Shown here: piece after piece, positions 17,718 to 25,113 of the stretch | Position numbering within the stretch: the stretch's first letter is position 1 | Layout of the letters: each line of letters begins with the position of its first letter | Assembly (NCBI GenBank): GCA_964570795.1 | Contig: CAZMYZ010000001.1 | Coordinates: forward strand, 58,937 to 122,936 | Reading direction: 5' to 3' | DNA: 64,000 nucleotides | Source: Damh-18 sp964570795 | GTDB lineage: Bacteria > Patescibacteriota > Minisyncoccia > Phycocordibacterales > UBA918 | The notes under the pieces: generated by a model | What the model was told of the DNA's origin: nothing | Databases searched by the model: none | Seen by the model: only the letters and a program-made list of their open reading frames with translations | Translations under genes and position numbers: made by a program

Positions 17718-18419
17718 ATGATTTCATTTAAAACAGGGTTGGTACGAATGTTGGGGAATGTACAAGACTATCGCGAGAGCATATTCGTTGCACTTGCTAT
17801 GTTTGGTGTGACTGTTGCATATGAACTTGCATCATCGTATGTCTTTCCAGATTTTAGTTTTAATCTCTATGAGTTTATTGGTACATGGAGTGGATTGGTG
17901 ACGGTATGGCTTTGTCGTACTGAGAATGTGTTGTGTTGGCCGTGGGGAATCGTGAGCGCGATTATGTTTGGATTCTTCTTCGGAGATATTGGTCTTCCCG
18001 GTCAGCAATGGCTCAATTGGGGATATTTTTTCGTTATTCAAATATGGGCATGGCCTCACTGGGCATTTGGAGGAGAGGCTCATTCAGAACTCAAAGTATC
18101 ATTTTTGAGTGGATGGGGACGGCTGTGTGCATTTGCGGGAATGGTACTTGGTGCTGTGGGTATCTACGTACTCATTGATGTATTTGCGCCAGGGTCACAG
18201 TATCCTGCACTCGATGCGACAATTGTATCGGCGAGTGTGGTAGCGCAGTTTCTCTTAGGTCGAAAAAATGTAGAGAGTTGGTATCTATGGCTTGGTCCCG
18301 TAAATGCACTTTCGATTATGCTCTTTTACGTGGCGGGTGCGTATACCGTGATGGCACTCTATATAGCATTTTTTATCCACGCACTCTTTGCTATTAAAAG
18401 TTGGCGTGCACAGGTTTAA
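17718..18419 (+). CDS. pnuC: PnuC family nicotinamide riboside/NMN transporter
   Basis: A 233-aa membrane protein with seven or so hydrophobic segments. Family landmarks include LCWPWGIVSAIMFGFFF, the central QQWLNWGYFFVIQIW helix with binding aromatic residues, and the C-terminal VESWYLWLGPVNALSIMLFY block. PnuC proteins move vitamin B3 nucleosides by facilitated diffusion, driven by intracellular phosphorylation. The NadR-like gene follows 22 bp later and would supply that trapping step. Confidence 0.94.
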   Translation: MISFKTGLVRMLGNVQDYRESIFVALAMFGVTVAYELASSYVFPDFSFNLYEFIGTWSGLVTVWLCRTENVLCWPWGIVSAIMFGFFFGDIGLPGQQWLNWGYFFVIQIWAWPHWAFGGEAHSELKVSFLSGWGRLCAFAGMVLGAVGIYVLIDVFAPGSQYPALDATIVSASVVAQFLLGRKNVESWYLWLGPVNALSIMLFYVAGAYTVMALYIAFFIHALFAIKSWRAQV

Positions 18420-18441
18420 TTATTCGCATAATACTACGACT

Positions 18442-19404
18442 ATGTTTTCAAGAGGACTCATCATAGGAAAATTTTATCCGCCACATCGTGGGCATAAGTA
18501 CCTCATTGATCGTGCACGCAGCGCATGCAAATCATTGACGGTTATCCTTTGCTACAAACAGACAGAAACCATTCCCGGTATACTTCGCGCAGCGTGGCTT
18601 CAGCGCATACATCCCGATGTACGAGTGCTCGTTGTCGAGGATAATAAACTTGCTGATGATGATTCGGAGGGGTGGGCAAAATTTACAATTGAGATTTTGG
18701 GGTATGTTCCCGATGCTGTTTTCACATCAGAAGCATATGGTGACCCATATGCTTCATTTATGGGGACGGTGCATGTACTGGTCGATAAAGCACGCACACA
18801 CGTTCCTATTTCTGCGACGATGGTGCGTAGCAATCCTTTGAAGTATGCAGACTTTCTTGAGCCGTGTGTACGTGCATACTTTGCGAGAAGAGTCTGTGTC
18901 TTGGGTGCTGAATCAACTGGTACAACGACGCTTTCGATGGCACTTGCGGAGCACTATCATACCGTCTGGGTTCCTGAAGATGGACGTATGTATTCTTTAG
19001 GAAAGATTCATGGTGATGCATACGCGGCCTGGAGGACAGATGAGTTTGTTCATATTGCAGAAGCACAAAATGAACTTGAGGATACGTTGGCTGAATCCTC
19101 AAATGGACTGGTTATATGTGACACCAACGCATTCGCAACCGCAATCTGGCATGAGCGATATATGGGTACACGTTCAAAGGAGGTTGAGGATATTGGTGAT
19201 TCTCGAGAGTATGCACTCTATATCGTGACCGGTGATGAAATCCCTTTTGAAGATGACGGATTACGCGATGGGGAACATATACGTCACGCTATGCATACAC
19301 GATTCATTGAGCGGCTTATCGAAGAAAAGAAGCATTTCATTGTCGTGACCGGTTCACGAGAAGAACGACTCCAGAAAGCAATAGAGGCAATTAATGCGCT
19401 TTGA
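18442..19404 (+). CDS. NadR-like NMN adenylyltransferase / ribosylnicotinamide kinase
   Basis: A 320-aa two-domain protein. The adenylyltransferase domain has GKFYPPHRGH at residues 9-18 and the ISATMVRSNP motif. The C-terminal P-loop domain begins GAESTGTTTLS at residue 155, where the Walker A lysine of NadR (GKST) is replaced by Thr. No helix-turn-helix domain is present, unlike enterobacterial NadR. Together with PnuC it would convert imported nicotinamide riboside to NAD. The ATG at 18442 has no Shine-Dalgarno; CATAAT ends nine bases before it. Confidence 0.9.
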   Translation: MFSRGLIIGKFYPPHRGHKYLIDRARSACKSLTVILCYKQTETIPGILRAAWLQRIHPDVRVLVVEDNKLADDDSEGWAKFTIEILGYVPDAVFTSEAYGDPYASFMGTVHVLVDKARTHVPISATMVRSNPLKYADFLEPCVRAYFARRVCVLGAESTGTTTLSMALAEHYHTVWVPEDGRMYSLGKIHGDAYAAWRTDEFVHIAEAQNELEDTLAESSNGLVICDTNAFATAIWHERYMGTRSKEVEDIGDSREYALYIVTGDEIPFEDDGLRDGEHIRHAMHTRFIERLIEEKKHFIVVTGSREERLQKAIEAINAL

Positions 19405-19562
19405 GCATATAGGATTCTACGTAGTTACGTTATTGCTGTCAGGGGAGATTCGATTTTTGCTTGACTAGTTCGTCCAGGATGAAATTACATTTAAATGACT
19501 AAATGATGCAAAGTCAAAGTCTCGACTTTTTAAGAATCTGTTCGAATAAGACGTTTTGTGTG
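19405..19562. other. Spacer between nadR and the tRNA-Ser element
   Basis: About 160 bp with no coding frame, RNA gene or clear hairpin that I can support. Confidence 0.5.
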
Positions 19563-19707
19563 TGGAGGCGGAGGGATTCGAACATTACATGTTCAGTACC
19601 CGTTCAGGATAGTTTTGTTCGCCTTAAGGCTCCAAAACTATCTCTGAATGGCTTCGAATCCTGAACAGTCTCCCAGACTGTTCATCTCCGCTTTCGCGGT
19701 GCTCAAG
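19563..19707 (-). repeat. Family 1 hairpin element, 3' side of tRNA-Ser(GGA)
   Basis: Read on the minus strand after the tRNA: a CCGC/GCGG mini-hairpin, TGAACAGTCT-GGG-AGACTGTTCA (19662-19684), an inverted T-arm piece GGATTCGAA (complement of 19653-19661), a long stem GATAGTTTTG/CAAAACTATC (arms 19608-19617 and 19633-19642), then GAACAT-GTA-ATGTTC leading into GAATCC and CGCCTCC. The last part (19564-19583) imitates the 3' half of a Ser tRNA. GGATTCGAA and TTCGAATCC can close the whole element. Confidence 0.75.
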
Positions 19708-19792
19708 CGGAGGCGAGAGGATTTGAACCTCCGAGGGCTTGCACCCTACTCGCTTTCCAAGCGAGCGCACTAGACCACTATGCGACGCCTCC
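19708..19792 (-). tRNA. tRNA-Ser(GGA)
   Basis: An 85-nt class II tRNA with acceptor GGAGGCG/CGCCTCC, anticodon stem CTCGC/GCGAG with loop TTGGAAA (anticodon GGA), a long variable arm and T-arm GAGGTTCAAATCCTC. CCA is not encoded. Hairpin elements carrying partial copies of a Ser tRNA flank it on both sides. Confidence 0.95.
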
Positions 19793-19844
19793 GTATGTTA
19801 TTTGATTATATCTCCTATGAGTGCAAACCTTCTAGTTTTCGTCC

Positions 19845-20007
19845 TATCATTCTTTGAATGCCTAACAGACGCTGTACACCTTATGAAGCGCACTATCGTC
19901 CTACAGACGCTGTTCATGTTGTATGATAGTTTCTTCCGTTGGTCGAAACTACCAACAACCTCTTGAGGAAGTCTCCCAGACTTCCTCACACTATGCGACG
20001 CCTCCGT
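19845..20007 (-). repeat. Family 1 hairpin element, 5' side of tRNA-Ser(GGA)
   Basis: On the minus strand it begins with an exact copy of the tRNA-Ser 5' end (19989-20007 repeats 19776-19794, 19 bp). Next come stem 1 GAGGAAGTCT-GGG-AGACTTCCTC (19965-19987), linker CAAGA, long stem 2 with arms 19918-19933 and 19945-19959, then AACA and a GCGTC-TGTA-GGACG hairpin. A second ACAGCGTCTGT follows about 40 bp further on. Confidence 0.75.
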
Positions 20008-20088
20008 GTAAGGTCCTATCTTACAAGATTTTTTTGTATCTATCTAGCATTTGTGGGAAAAATAGAAAGGCGGTATCGTAGTAGTACT

Positions 20089-20610
20089 ATGACCAAACAT
20101 GTCTACACAATTCTTATATCCACGTTTGTCTTTGGCTTCGTAACGGGGGCGATACTGTTTCTCTACAACAATACTGGTGGGGAGGGGGATGGTGAACCGG
20201 TGCATATTGAGGATGCGGCGGCTATTTCAGTGACGGCATATCGGTATGGTGGCTGCGCGCGCGGAGATGGTTGTGCATCATACCGCATTACCGACGATGG
20301 CACCTATGAATACATTGTGCGCAGTCGTGCTGATGGAGAAACACGCTTTGCAGACACTTTGAATAGTGCCGAGAAAAATGCTCTTTTTAAGGCGTTGAAA
20401 GGCACTAATCTTGAATCTCTTTTAGATACTGCTTTTACCGGAACATGTCCTGTGGAATATGATGGTACGGGCTATCGCTACAATATTACGTATTATGATA
20501 CGCAATACTCGTTTGATACCTGTGTGCAGGATTTGGAAAATGAGCCGCTTTTCATAACGCTCGCTGATTATTTTGAGATGTTTAGTAACACATACACGAT
20601 ATCAGAATAA
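20089..20610 (+). CDS. Membrane-anchored extracytoplasmic protein, 173 aa
   Basis: One N-terminal hydrophobic anchor (about residues 6-26, ILISTFVFGFVTGAILFLY) followed by an acidic, presumably exported domain. It has paired Cys residues (GGCARGDGC and later TCP and TCV) that could form disulfides. No family is recognised, and no Shine-Dalgarno is seen. It precedes another exported protein 7 bp downstream, so the two may form a unit. Confidence 0.65.
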   Translation: MTKHVYTILISTFVFGFVTGAILFLYNNTGGEGDGEPVHIEDAAAISVTAYRYGGCARGDGCASYRITDDGTYEYIVRSRADGETRFADTLNSAEKNALFKALKGTNLESLLDTAFTGTCPVEYDGTGYRYNITYYDTQYSFDTCVQDLENEPLFITLADYFEMFSNTYTISE

Positions 20611-20617
20611 GTGCGGT

Positions 20618-21268
20618 ATGATAGCAAAGATGCGAATAGGTTTATTACTATTGTTGTACATACTTTTTTCTCCGCACGCAGAGGCGTATGTGCCTGTTTT
20701 GGTGGAACAAGAGTCACTGAGTGACATTACGCAAATTACTGACCCTACACTCGCACAGGGTTTTTTTGGTACGCTTGATGACTTTCCACAGACATATGAA
20801 ATTCATGCATCTGAGACCTTCACCCTCTATACACATATACGTACTCCCGACTTACCTACAAATACGAACGCGGTTGCAGGAATAATTATAAAGGAACAGC
20901 GGCGAGGGGTTACCGAGATAACCCGCATGCATGCTAAAGATGCATCATGGGAAACGACATATGACGCACTTACCGGAAATTCCTACCGTGAAGGAGCGAC
21001 GTTTGAACAGGAACTTGGTCCTGGAGTGTATCGTATTGAAGTACACACGCCCGATAATGCAGAAAAATATATACTCATGGTGGGGAGACAGAACGACATG
21101 ACTCTCGGTTACTTTGATCTTTTGGGTCGATTGATGGATGTGCAGCGGTTTAATGAGCGAAGCGCTTTTTGGGTCATTACTTCACCATATGTATACGTGC
21201 CCCTTTTGATTATTGTGAGTGTAGTAGGTGGACTGTGGTGGTATATGCGCAGACGGGAGGTGGAGTAG
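20618..21268 (+). CDS. Exported protein with C-terminal membrane anchor, 216 aa
   Basis: A signal peptide (about residues 5-22, ending AEAY), an extracytoplasmic beta-rich domain, and a C-terminal membrane segment at about 188-208 followed by RRREVE. The layout suggests a surface-displayed domain tethered at its C-terminus. Function is unknown. The start at 20618 was chosen over ATG 20630. Confidence 0.65.
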   Translation: MIAKMRIGLLLLLYILFSPHAEAYVPVLVEQESLSDITQITDPTLAQGFFGTLDDFPQTYEIHASETFTLYTHIRTPDLPTNTNAVAGIIIKEQRRGVTEITRMHAKDASWETTYDALTGNSYREGATFEQELGPGVYRIEVHTPDNAEKYILMVGRQNDMTLGYFDLLGRLMDVQRFNERSAFWVITSPYVYVPLLIIVSVVGGLWWYMRRREVE

Positions 21269-21271
21269 TGA

Positions 21272-21277
21272 TATACT
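21272..21277 (+). promoter_or_regulatory. -10 box of the DUF1761 gene
   Basis: TATACT ends six bases before the ATG at 21284, which implies a leaderless transcript. Confidence 0.65.
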
Positions 21278-21283
21278 GTAGTT

Positions 21284-21691
21284 ATGTTTTCATCACTCAA
21301 TGAAGTTGCAATATTGGTTGCGGCAATCCTCGCAGTGTCTGTGGAGAGCATTTGGTACTCTCCACTTGTATTTGGTTCTGTGTGGAAAAAGTCCGCGGGT
21401 CTAACGCAGTATACAGAAGATGTTTCTACACTCCATATACTACGTATCACCGCGCAGTCGGTGGTTATGTACACACTTTTCTTTATATGTGCCATGCAGG
21501 TACTCCACATACTCGGCGACGCAGTAACCTTTCTTCAGGGTGTGGGACTGCTCTGTGTACTTATAGTTACTTCTTTGATACTTGTTGCATGTCGTGAATT
21601 TCGCTCATGGATGTATGTAGCAGTTCATACGGGTTTTATTGTTACTACTCTTTTTGGTGGTTTGGGCGTCATTGTGTATTGGCCATGGTAA
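21284..21691 (+). CDS. DUF1761 family membrane protein
   Basis: A 135-aa protein with four predicted membrane segments. It carries the family landmark ESIWYSPLVFGSVWKKSAGL in the first loop. DUF1761 proteins are small integral membrane proteins of unknown role. A TATACT -10 lies six bases before the ATG. It sits between the exported proteins and the DUF192 gene, all on the plus strand. Confidence 0.8.
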   Translation: MFSSLNEVAILVAAILAVSVESIWYSPLVFGSVWKKSAGLTQYTEDVSTLHILRITAQSVVMYTLFFICAMQVLHILGDAVTFLQGVGLLCVLIVTSLILVACREFRSWMYVAVHTGFIVTTLFGGLGVIVYWPW

Positions 21692-21715
21692 TTATTTACT
21701 GTATGCAACATATAT

Positions 21716-22192
21716 ATGTTTAATAAAATTCAAATAATACTCATTGTATTTCTTATTCCTCTCGGTGGTTTATATTTGTACGCAGAAAGTCAAAATACTA
21801 CTATTAAAGAATTTTTCTTTCCTTCTACCCCTGTGGTGCACTTTGGTGATTTACCGGTACGTGTGGAAATTGTGGATTCAGAGGCAGAGCGAGCAAAAGG
21901 GCTTTCGGGAAGAACAGAAATTGGCGATCACCATTCAGGTATGTTTTTCATCTTCCCAAAGGCTGACTATATTGGTATTTGGATGAAGGATATGAAATTT
22001 CCTATTGATATTGTGTGGATAGATGCGGATTTAAATGTGATCGGCATTGAACGTAATGTGGCGACGGATACGTACCCGCGTATTTTCCATCCAGAAAAGC
22101 CAGTACAATACGTACTTGAGACTGAGGTGGGGTATAGCGATTTGGTGGGAATACATGTTGGACAGAAAGTCCGCATTCCTCTTGAGTATTAG
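21716..22192 (+). CDS. DUF192 family exported protein
   Basis: A 158-aa protein with an N-terminal anchor (residues 5-23) and a DUF192 domain. The typical SEAERAKGLSGRTEI, GMFFIFPKADYIGIWMKDMK and FPIDIVWID blocks are all present. Members are small extracytoplasmic beta-barrels, often near export systems; their activity is unknown. Its last codons overlap the -35 box of the RNase P RNA gene. Confidence 0.88.
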   Translation: MFNKIQIILIVFLIPLGGLYLYAESQNTTIKEFFFPSTPVVHFGDLPVRVEIVDSEAERAKGLSGRTEIGDHHSGMFFIFPKADYIGIWMKDMKFPIDIVWIDADLNVIGIERNVATDTYPRIFHPEKPVQYVLETEVGYSDLVGIHVGQKVRIPLEY

Positions 22193-22209
22193 TATAAATG
22201 TTGTATAAT
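22182..22209 (+). promoter_or_regulatory. rnpB promoter
   Basis: TTGAGT at 22182-22187 and TATAAT at 22204-22209 are 16 bp apart, placing the start about seven bases before helix P1. Confidence 0.8.
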
Positions 22210-22215
22210 TTGTAA

Positions 22216-22540
22216 GCGTTTGTGATCGCCCTATACGCTTAGGCATATGGGGAGGAAAGTCCGAACACACACCAGGGAAATCCTGGAAGGGTAGCGGGTA
22301 ACGCCCGTCGTGGGTGACCATAGCGTTGCGAACAGAAACGACCCGGTTAAGTCCGGCTGAAACGGCTAAATACGTACTTGTGTGCAAGGCCGTGTCCAGT
22401 GAAATAGAGTTGCTTTGCAACTCTTAGTGTTCCGCACATTTCACCAGGAAGTGCCGCATGAGCGCATTGGTAACAATGCGCCTAGGTAAATGATCACACT
22501 GGTTTTCCAGACAGAATTCGGCTTATAGACGTACAAACAG
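22216..22540 (+). ncRNA. rnpB: RNase P RNA (bacterial type A)
   Basis: The catalytic RNA that trims tRNA 5' ends, about 325 nt. The signature GAGGAAAGTCCGAACAC lies near the 5' end and AGACAGAATTCGGCTTATAG near the 3' end. Helix P1 is formed by GTTTGT (22218-22223) with ACAAAC (22533-22538). Internal pairings such as CCAGG/CCTGG and GCGCATT/AATGCGC are evident. The same ACAAAC also forms the left arm of the terminator. Confidence 0.96.
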
Positions 22541-22567
22541 ACGCCCCTTCAAGGGGCGTCTGTTTGT
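22533..22567 (+). terminator. rnpB terminator
   Basis: ACAAACAGACGCCCC pairs with GGGGCGTCTGTTTGT around a TTCA loop. The left arm reuses the 3' strand of helix P1, so terminator and P1 are mutually exclusive until processing. Confidence 0.9.
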
Positions 22568-22629
22568 ATGTTAGAATTATCACTATTGATAAGAGAAGAT
22601 TAATCGAGGTTAACGTATTACGTATTTAT

Positions 22630-25113
22630 ATGCCCGAAGAACAAGTTCGCCAGAATGATCCTATTGCTGCTGCATTGTCGCGATTTGCACAAAATGTCCT
22701 TGTAGTAATATTTGGATTGCTACCACTCTTTTTTATTCCATCAGTCACTGCACCATTTGAGTATACAAAAGTCTTTTTGGTGGTTGCTGGACTTCTTGTT
22801 GCGCTCGTACTATATAGTCTCTCAGTACTGCGTTCGGGTGTGGTCTCTGTGGGGGTATCTTACACACTTCTCGCGCTATGGGGAGTAGTAGGTATGTCTT
22901 TTGCATCATCGCTACTTTCAGGTGACTTCAAAGATTCACTGGTAGGTGATTTGTTCAGTATTCACTCGACGGTATTCGTCGCGATACTCGCGCTTATTCC
23001 TACGGTGTGGGTGCTTTTGAAATCAAATAAAGCATCAGTGATGCGTATGTATGTGCTCTTTGCGGTAAGTACACTTGTGCTCGTAATCTTCCATGTATTG
23101 CGTCTTATCTTTGGAGCAGAGTTTCTTTCGTTTGGTATTTTCACAAGTAACGTGTCGACACCAGTAGGGAGTTGGAATGATCTCGCGTTGTTCCTCGGTC
23201 TCACGATTATCCTTTCTCTTGTTGCGCTTGAGCAACTCAATCTCACCCGTGCAGGGCAATTGCTTTTTGCAGGAGTTACCCTCGTGTCGCTCTTTATGCT
23301 TGGGGTCATCAACTTCTTTATTGTATGGCTCATCCTTGGTCTTACAAGTTTAGTAATGGTGGTCTATTCCCTTGGGAAAGAACGCTTTACGGGCAGCCAA
23401 CTCTCATTCACTCCTTCGGTGCGTACATTCAATAGTACTGCACTCGCCACCACACTCATTGTGTTTGGTGCTTCAGCACTCTTTGTGGTTGGTGGAGCAA
23501 CACTTGGCGGCATGATCGCAAAGCATACGGGAGTTTCCTATGTGGAGGTGCGCCCTTCGTTCGAATCCACAGCAAATATCGCACGAAGTGTGTATAGCGA
23601 AAATGCGTTTCTCGGTATCGGCGCAAATAAATTTACTGATGCATGGCGTCTCTACAAAGACAATGCTATCAACATGACCCCATTCTGGAATACTGAGTTT
23701 AATGCAGGTAATGGTTACCTTACTACCTTCTTTGTGACGACCGGTGTTCTTGGAGGTGTTGCATGGATTATATTCTTTGGTGTCTATATGGTGACTGGTG
23801 TCCGCAGACTGCTTGGTGCTGCAGAGGGGGATAGACTTTGGTATTTCATTGGCGTTTCCTCGTTTGTGAGTGCACTCTATATCTGGGGAATGTCGATAGT
23901 CTATGTGCCGGGGGTGGTCATCCTTCTTCTTGGTGCATTGTGCACAGGTGTTTCACTCACTGCCTTTTCGGTGCTTGATGCCGCGCATCCACGTTTGATT
24001 TCTGTGGGTACCAACCGACGTTCAGGCTTTATTCTCACGATGGTAGTGATTACTCTTATTATTGGTTCGGTGAGTGTGCTCTATGTTGCAGGACGACACT
24101 ATTCATCGGTCTATACCTTTAATGAAAGTGTCCGTGCAATGCAAGAAGGAAAAAGTATTGATGAACTCGAACAAAAAGTGGAAAGCGCTTACAAACTTTC
24201 TTCGAGTGATATATTTGCGCGTCGTATTGCTGAATATCAACTTGCTCGTATGAGTGCATTGGTTGCGCTCAAGGAGCCTACTGATGAAGATAGAGCACAA
24301 TTTGAACGTGTGAGTATTATGGGTATCAACGCCGCTCAGCAGGCAGTACTTATGGATAGCCAGGAACCGACAAATTGGTCAGTACTTGCAGGAATGTACA
24401 GTGTACTGGCGACAGTGGGGATCGAAGGCGCACAAGACCGCGCTCTTGAAGCTCTCCAGAAATCGCGTGCACTCAATCCAAAGAATCCACTCCCATACCT
24501 TGAGTCAGCATTGGTAGAGGGACGTGCAGGGCGCACAGACCTTTCACGTGAGTACATCAATCAAGCAATTGCACTGAAGCCTAACTACACCGAAGCATTT
24601 TATTTTCTTTCGCAACTTGAAATAGCAACAGGAAATGTAGAGGGCGCTGTTAAATCAACACAGTCTATTATTACGCTTGAGCCGAATAATCCAGCACGGT
24701 ACTACCAACTTGGTGTGCTTGAAAGTTCTCGCAATAATCTTGATGGTGCAATAGTTGCCTTTGAACAAGCAATAAAACTTGATACCAACTACGCAAATGC
24801 ACGCTACCTCCTCGCCATTGCGTATGACGCAAAGGGTCGTGGTGCAGATGCAAAGGCACAACTCGAAGCAGTGCTTGCACTCAATCCTGGTAATACTGAA
24901 GTGACCGCACTCATCGATATTCTTTCGAAGGATGGTTCACTCGCACGTCTCCGTGAATCAGCAACGCAAACAACACAGATAGTGAACGAGGCGACACCGG
25001 TAACCGATGAAAATGGTACAGTAAGTACCACACAGGCGGGTGAGACTGATTTGGTAACACCGGTGAACACCGCACCAAAGATAGAAGAAGAAACACCCGA
25101 AGCAGCACAATAA
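22630..25113 (+). CDS. Polytopic membrane protein with TPR repeats (O-antigen-ligase-like)
   Basis: About 827 aa. The first ~510 residues hold some twelve membrane segments with a large loop containing ENAFLGIGANKFTDAWRLYK, similar to the O-antigen ligase/Wzy-like superfamily. The C-terminal ~300 residues hold tandem TPRs (for example PNYTEAFYFLSQLEIATGN and NNPARYYQLGVLE) and a disordered Thr/Glu-rich tail. In CPR such proteins are thought to act in cell-surface glycan assembly (inference). MurJ follows immediately. The ATG at 22630 was chosen; upstream in-frame codons overlap the rnpB terminator. Confidence 0.8.
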   Translation: MPEEQVRQNDPIAAALSRFAQNVLVVIFGLLPLFFIPSVTAPFEYTKVFLVVAGLLVALVLYSLSVLRSGVVSVGVSYTLLALWGVVGMSFASSLLSGDFKDSLVGDLFSIHSTVFVAILALIPTVWVLLKSNKASVMRMYVLFAVSTLVLVIFHVLRLIFGAEFLSFGIFTSNVSTPVGSWNDLALFLGLTIILSLVALEQLNLTRAGQLLFAGVTLVSLFMLGVINFFIVWLILGLTSLVMVVYSLGKERFTGSQLSFTPSVRTFNSTALATTLIVFGASALFVVGGATLGGMIAKHTGVSYVEVRPSFESTANIARSVYSENAFLGIGANKFTDAWRLYKDNAINMTPFWNTEFNAGNGYLTTFFVTTGVLGGVAWIIFFGVYMVTGVRRLLGAAEGDRLWYFIGVSSFVSALYIWGMSIVYVPGVVILLLGALCTGVSLTAFSVLDAAHPRLISVGTNRRSGFILTMVVITLIIGSVSVLYVAGRHYSSVYTFNESVRAMQEGKSIDELEQKVESAYKLSSSDIFARRIAEYQLARMSALVALKEPTDEDRAQFERVSIMGINAAQQAVLMDSQEPTNWSVLAGMYSVLATVGIEGAQDRALEALQKSRALNPKNPLPYLESALVEGRAGRTDLSREYINQAIALKPNYTEAFYFLSQLEIATGNVEGAVKSTQSIITLEPNNPARYYQLGVLESSRNNLDGAIVAFEQAIKLDTNYANARYLLAIAYDAKGRGADAKAQLEAVLALNPGNTEVTALIDILSKDGSLARLRESATQTTQIVNEATPVTDENGTVSTTQAGETDLVTPVNTAPKIEEETPEAAQ

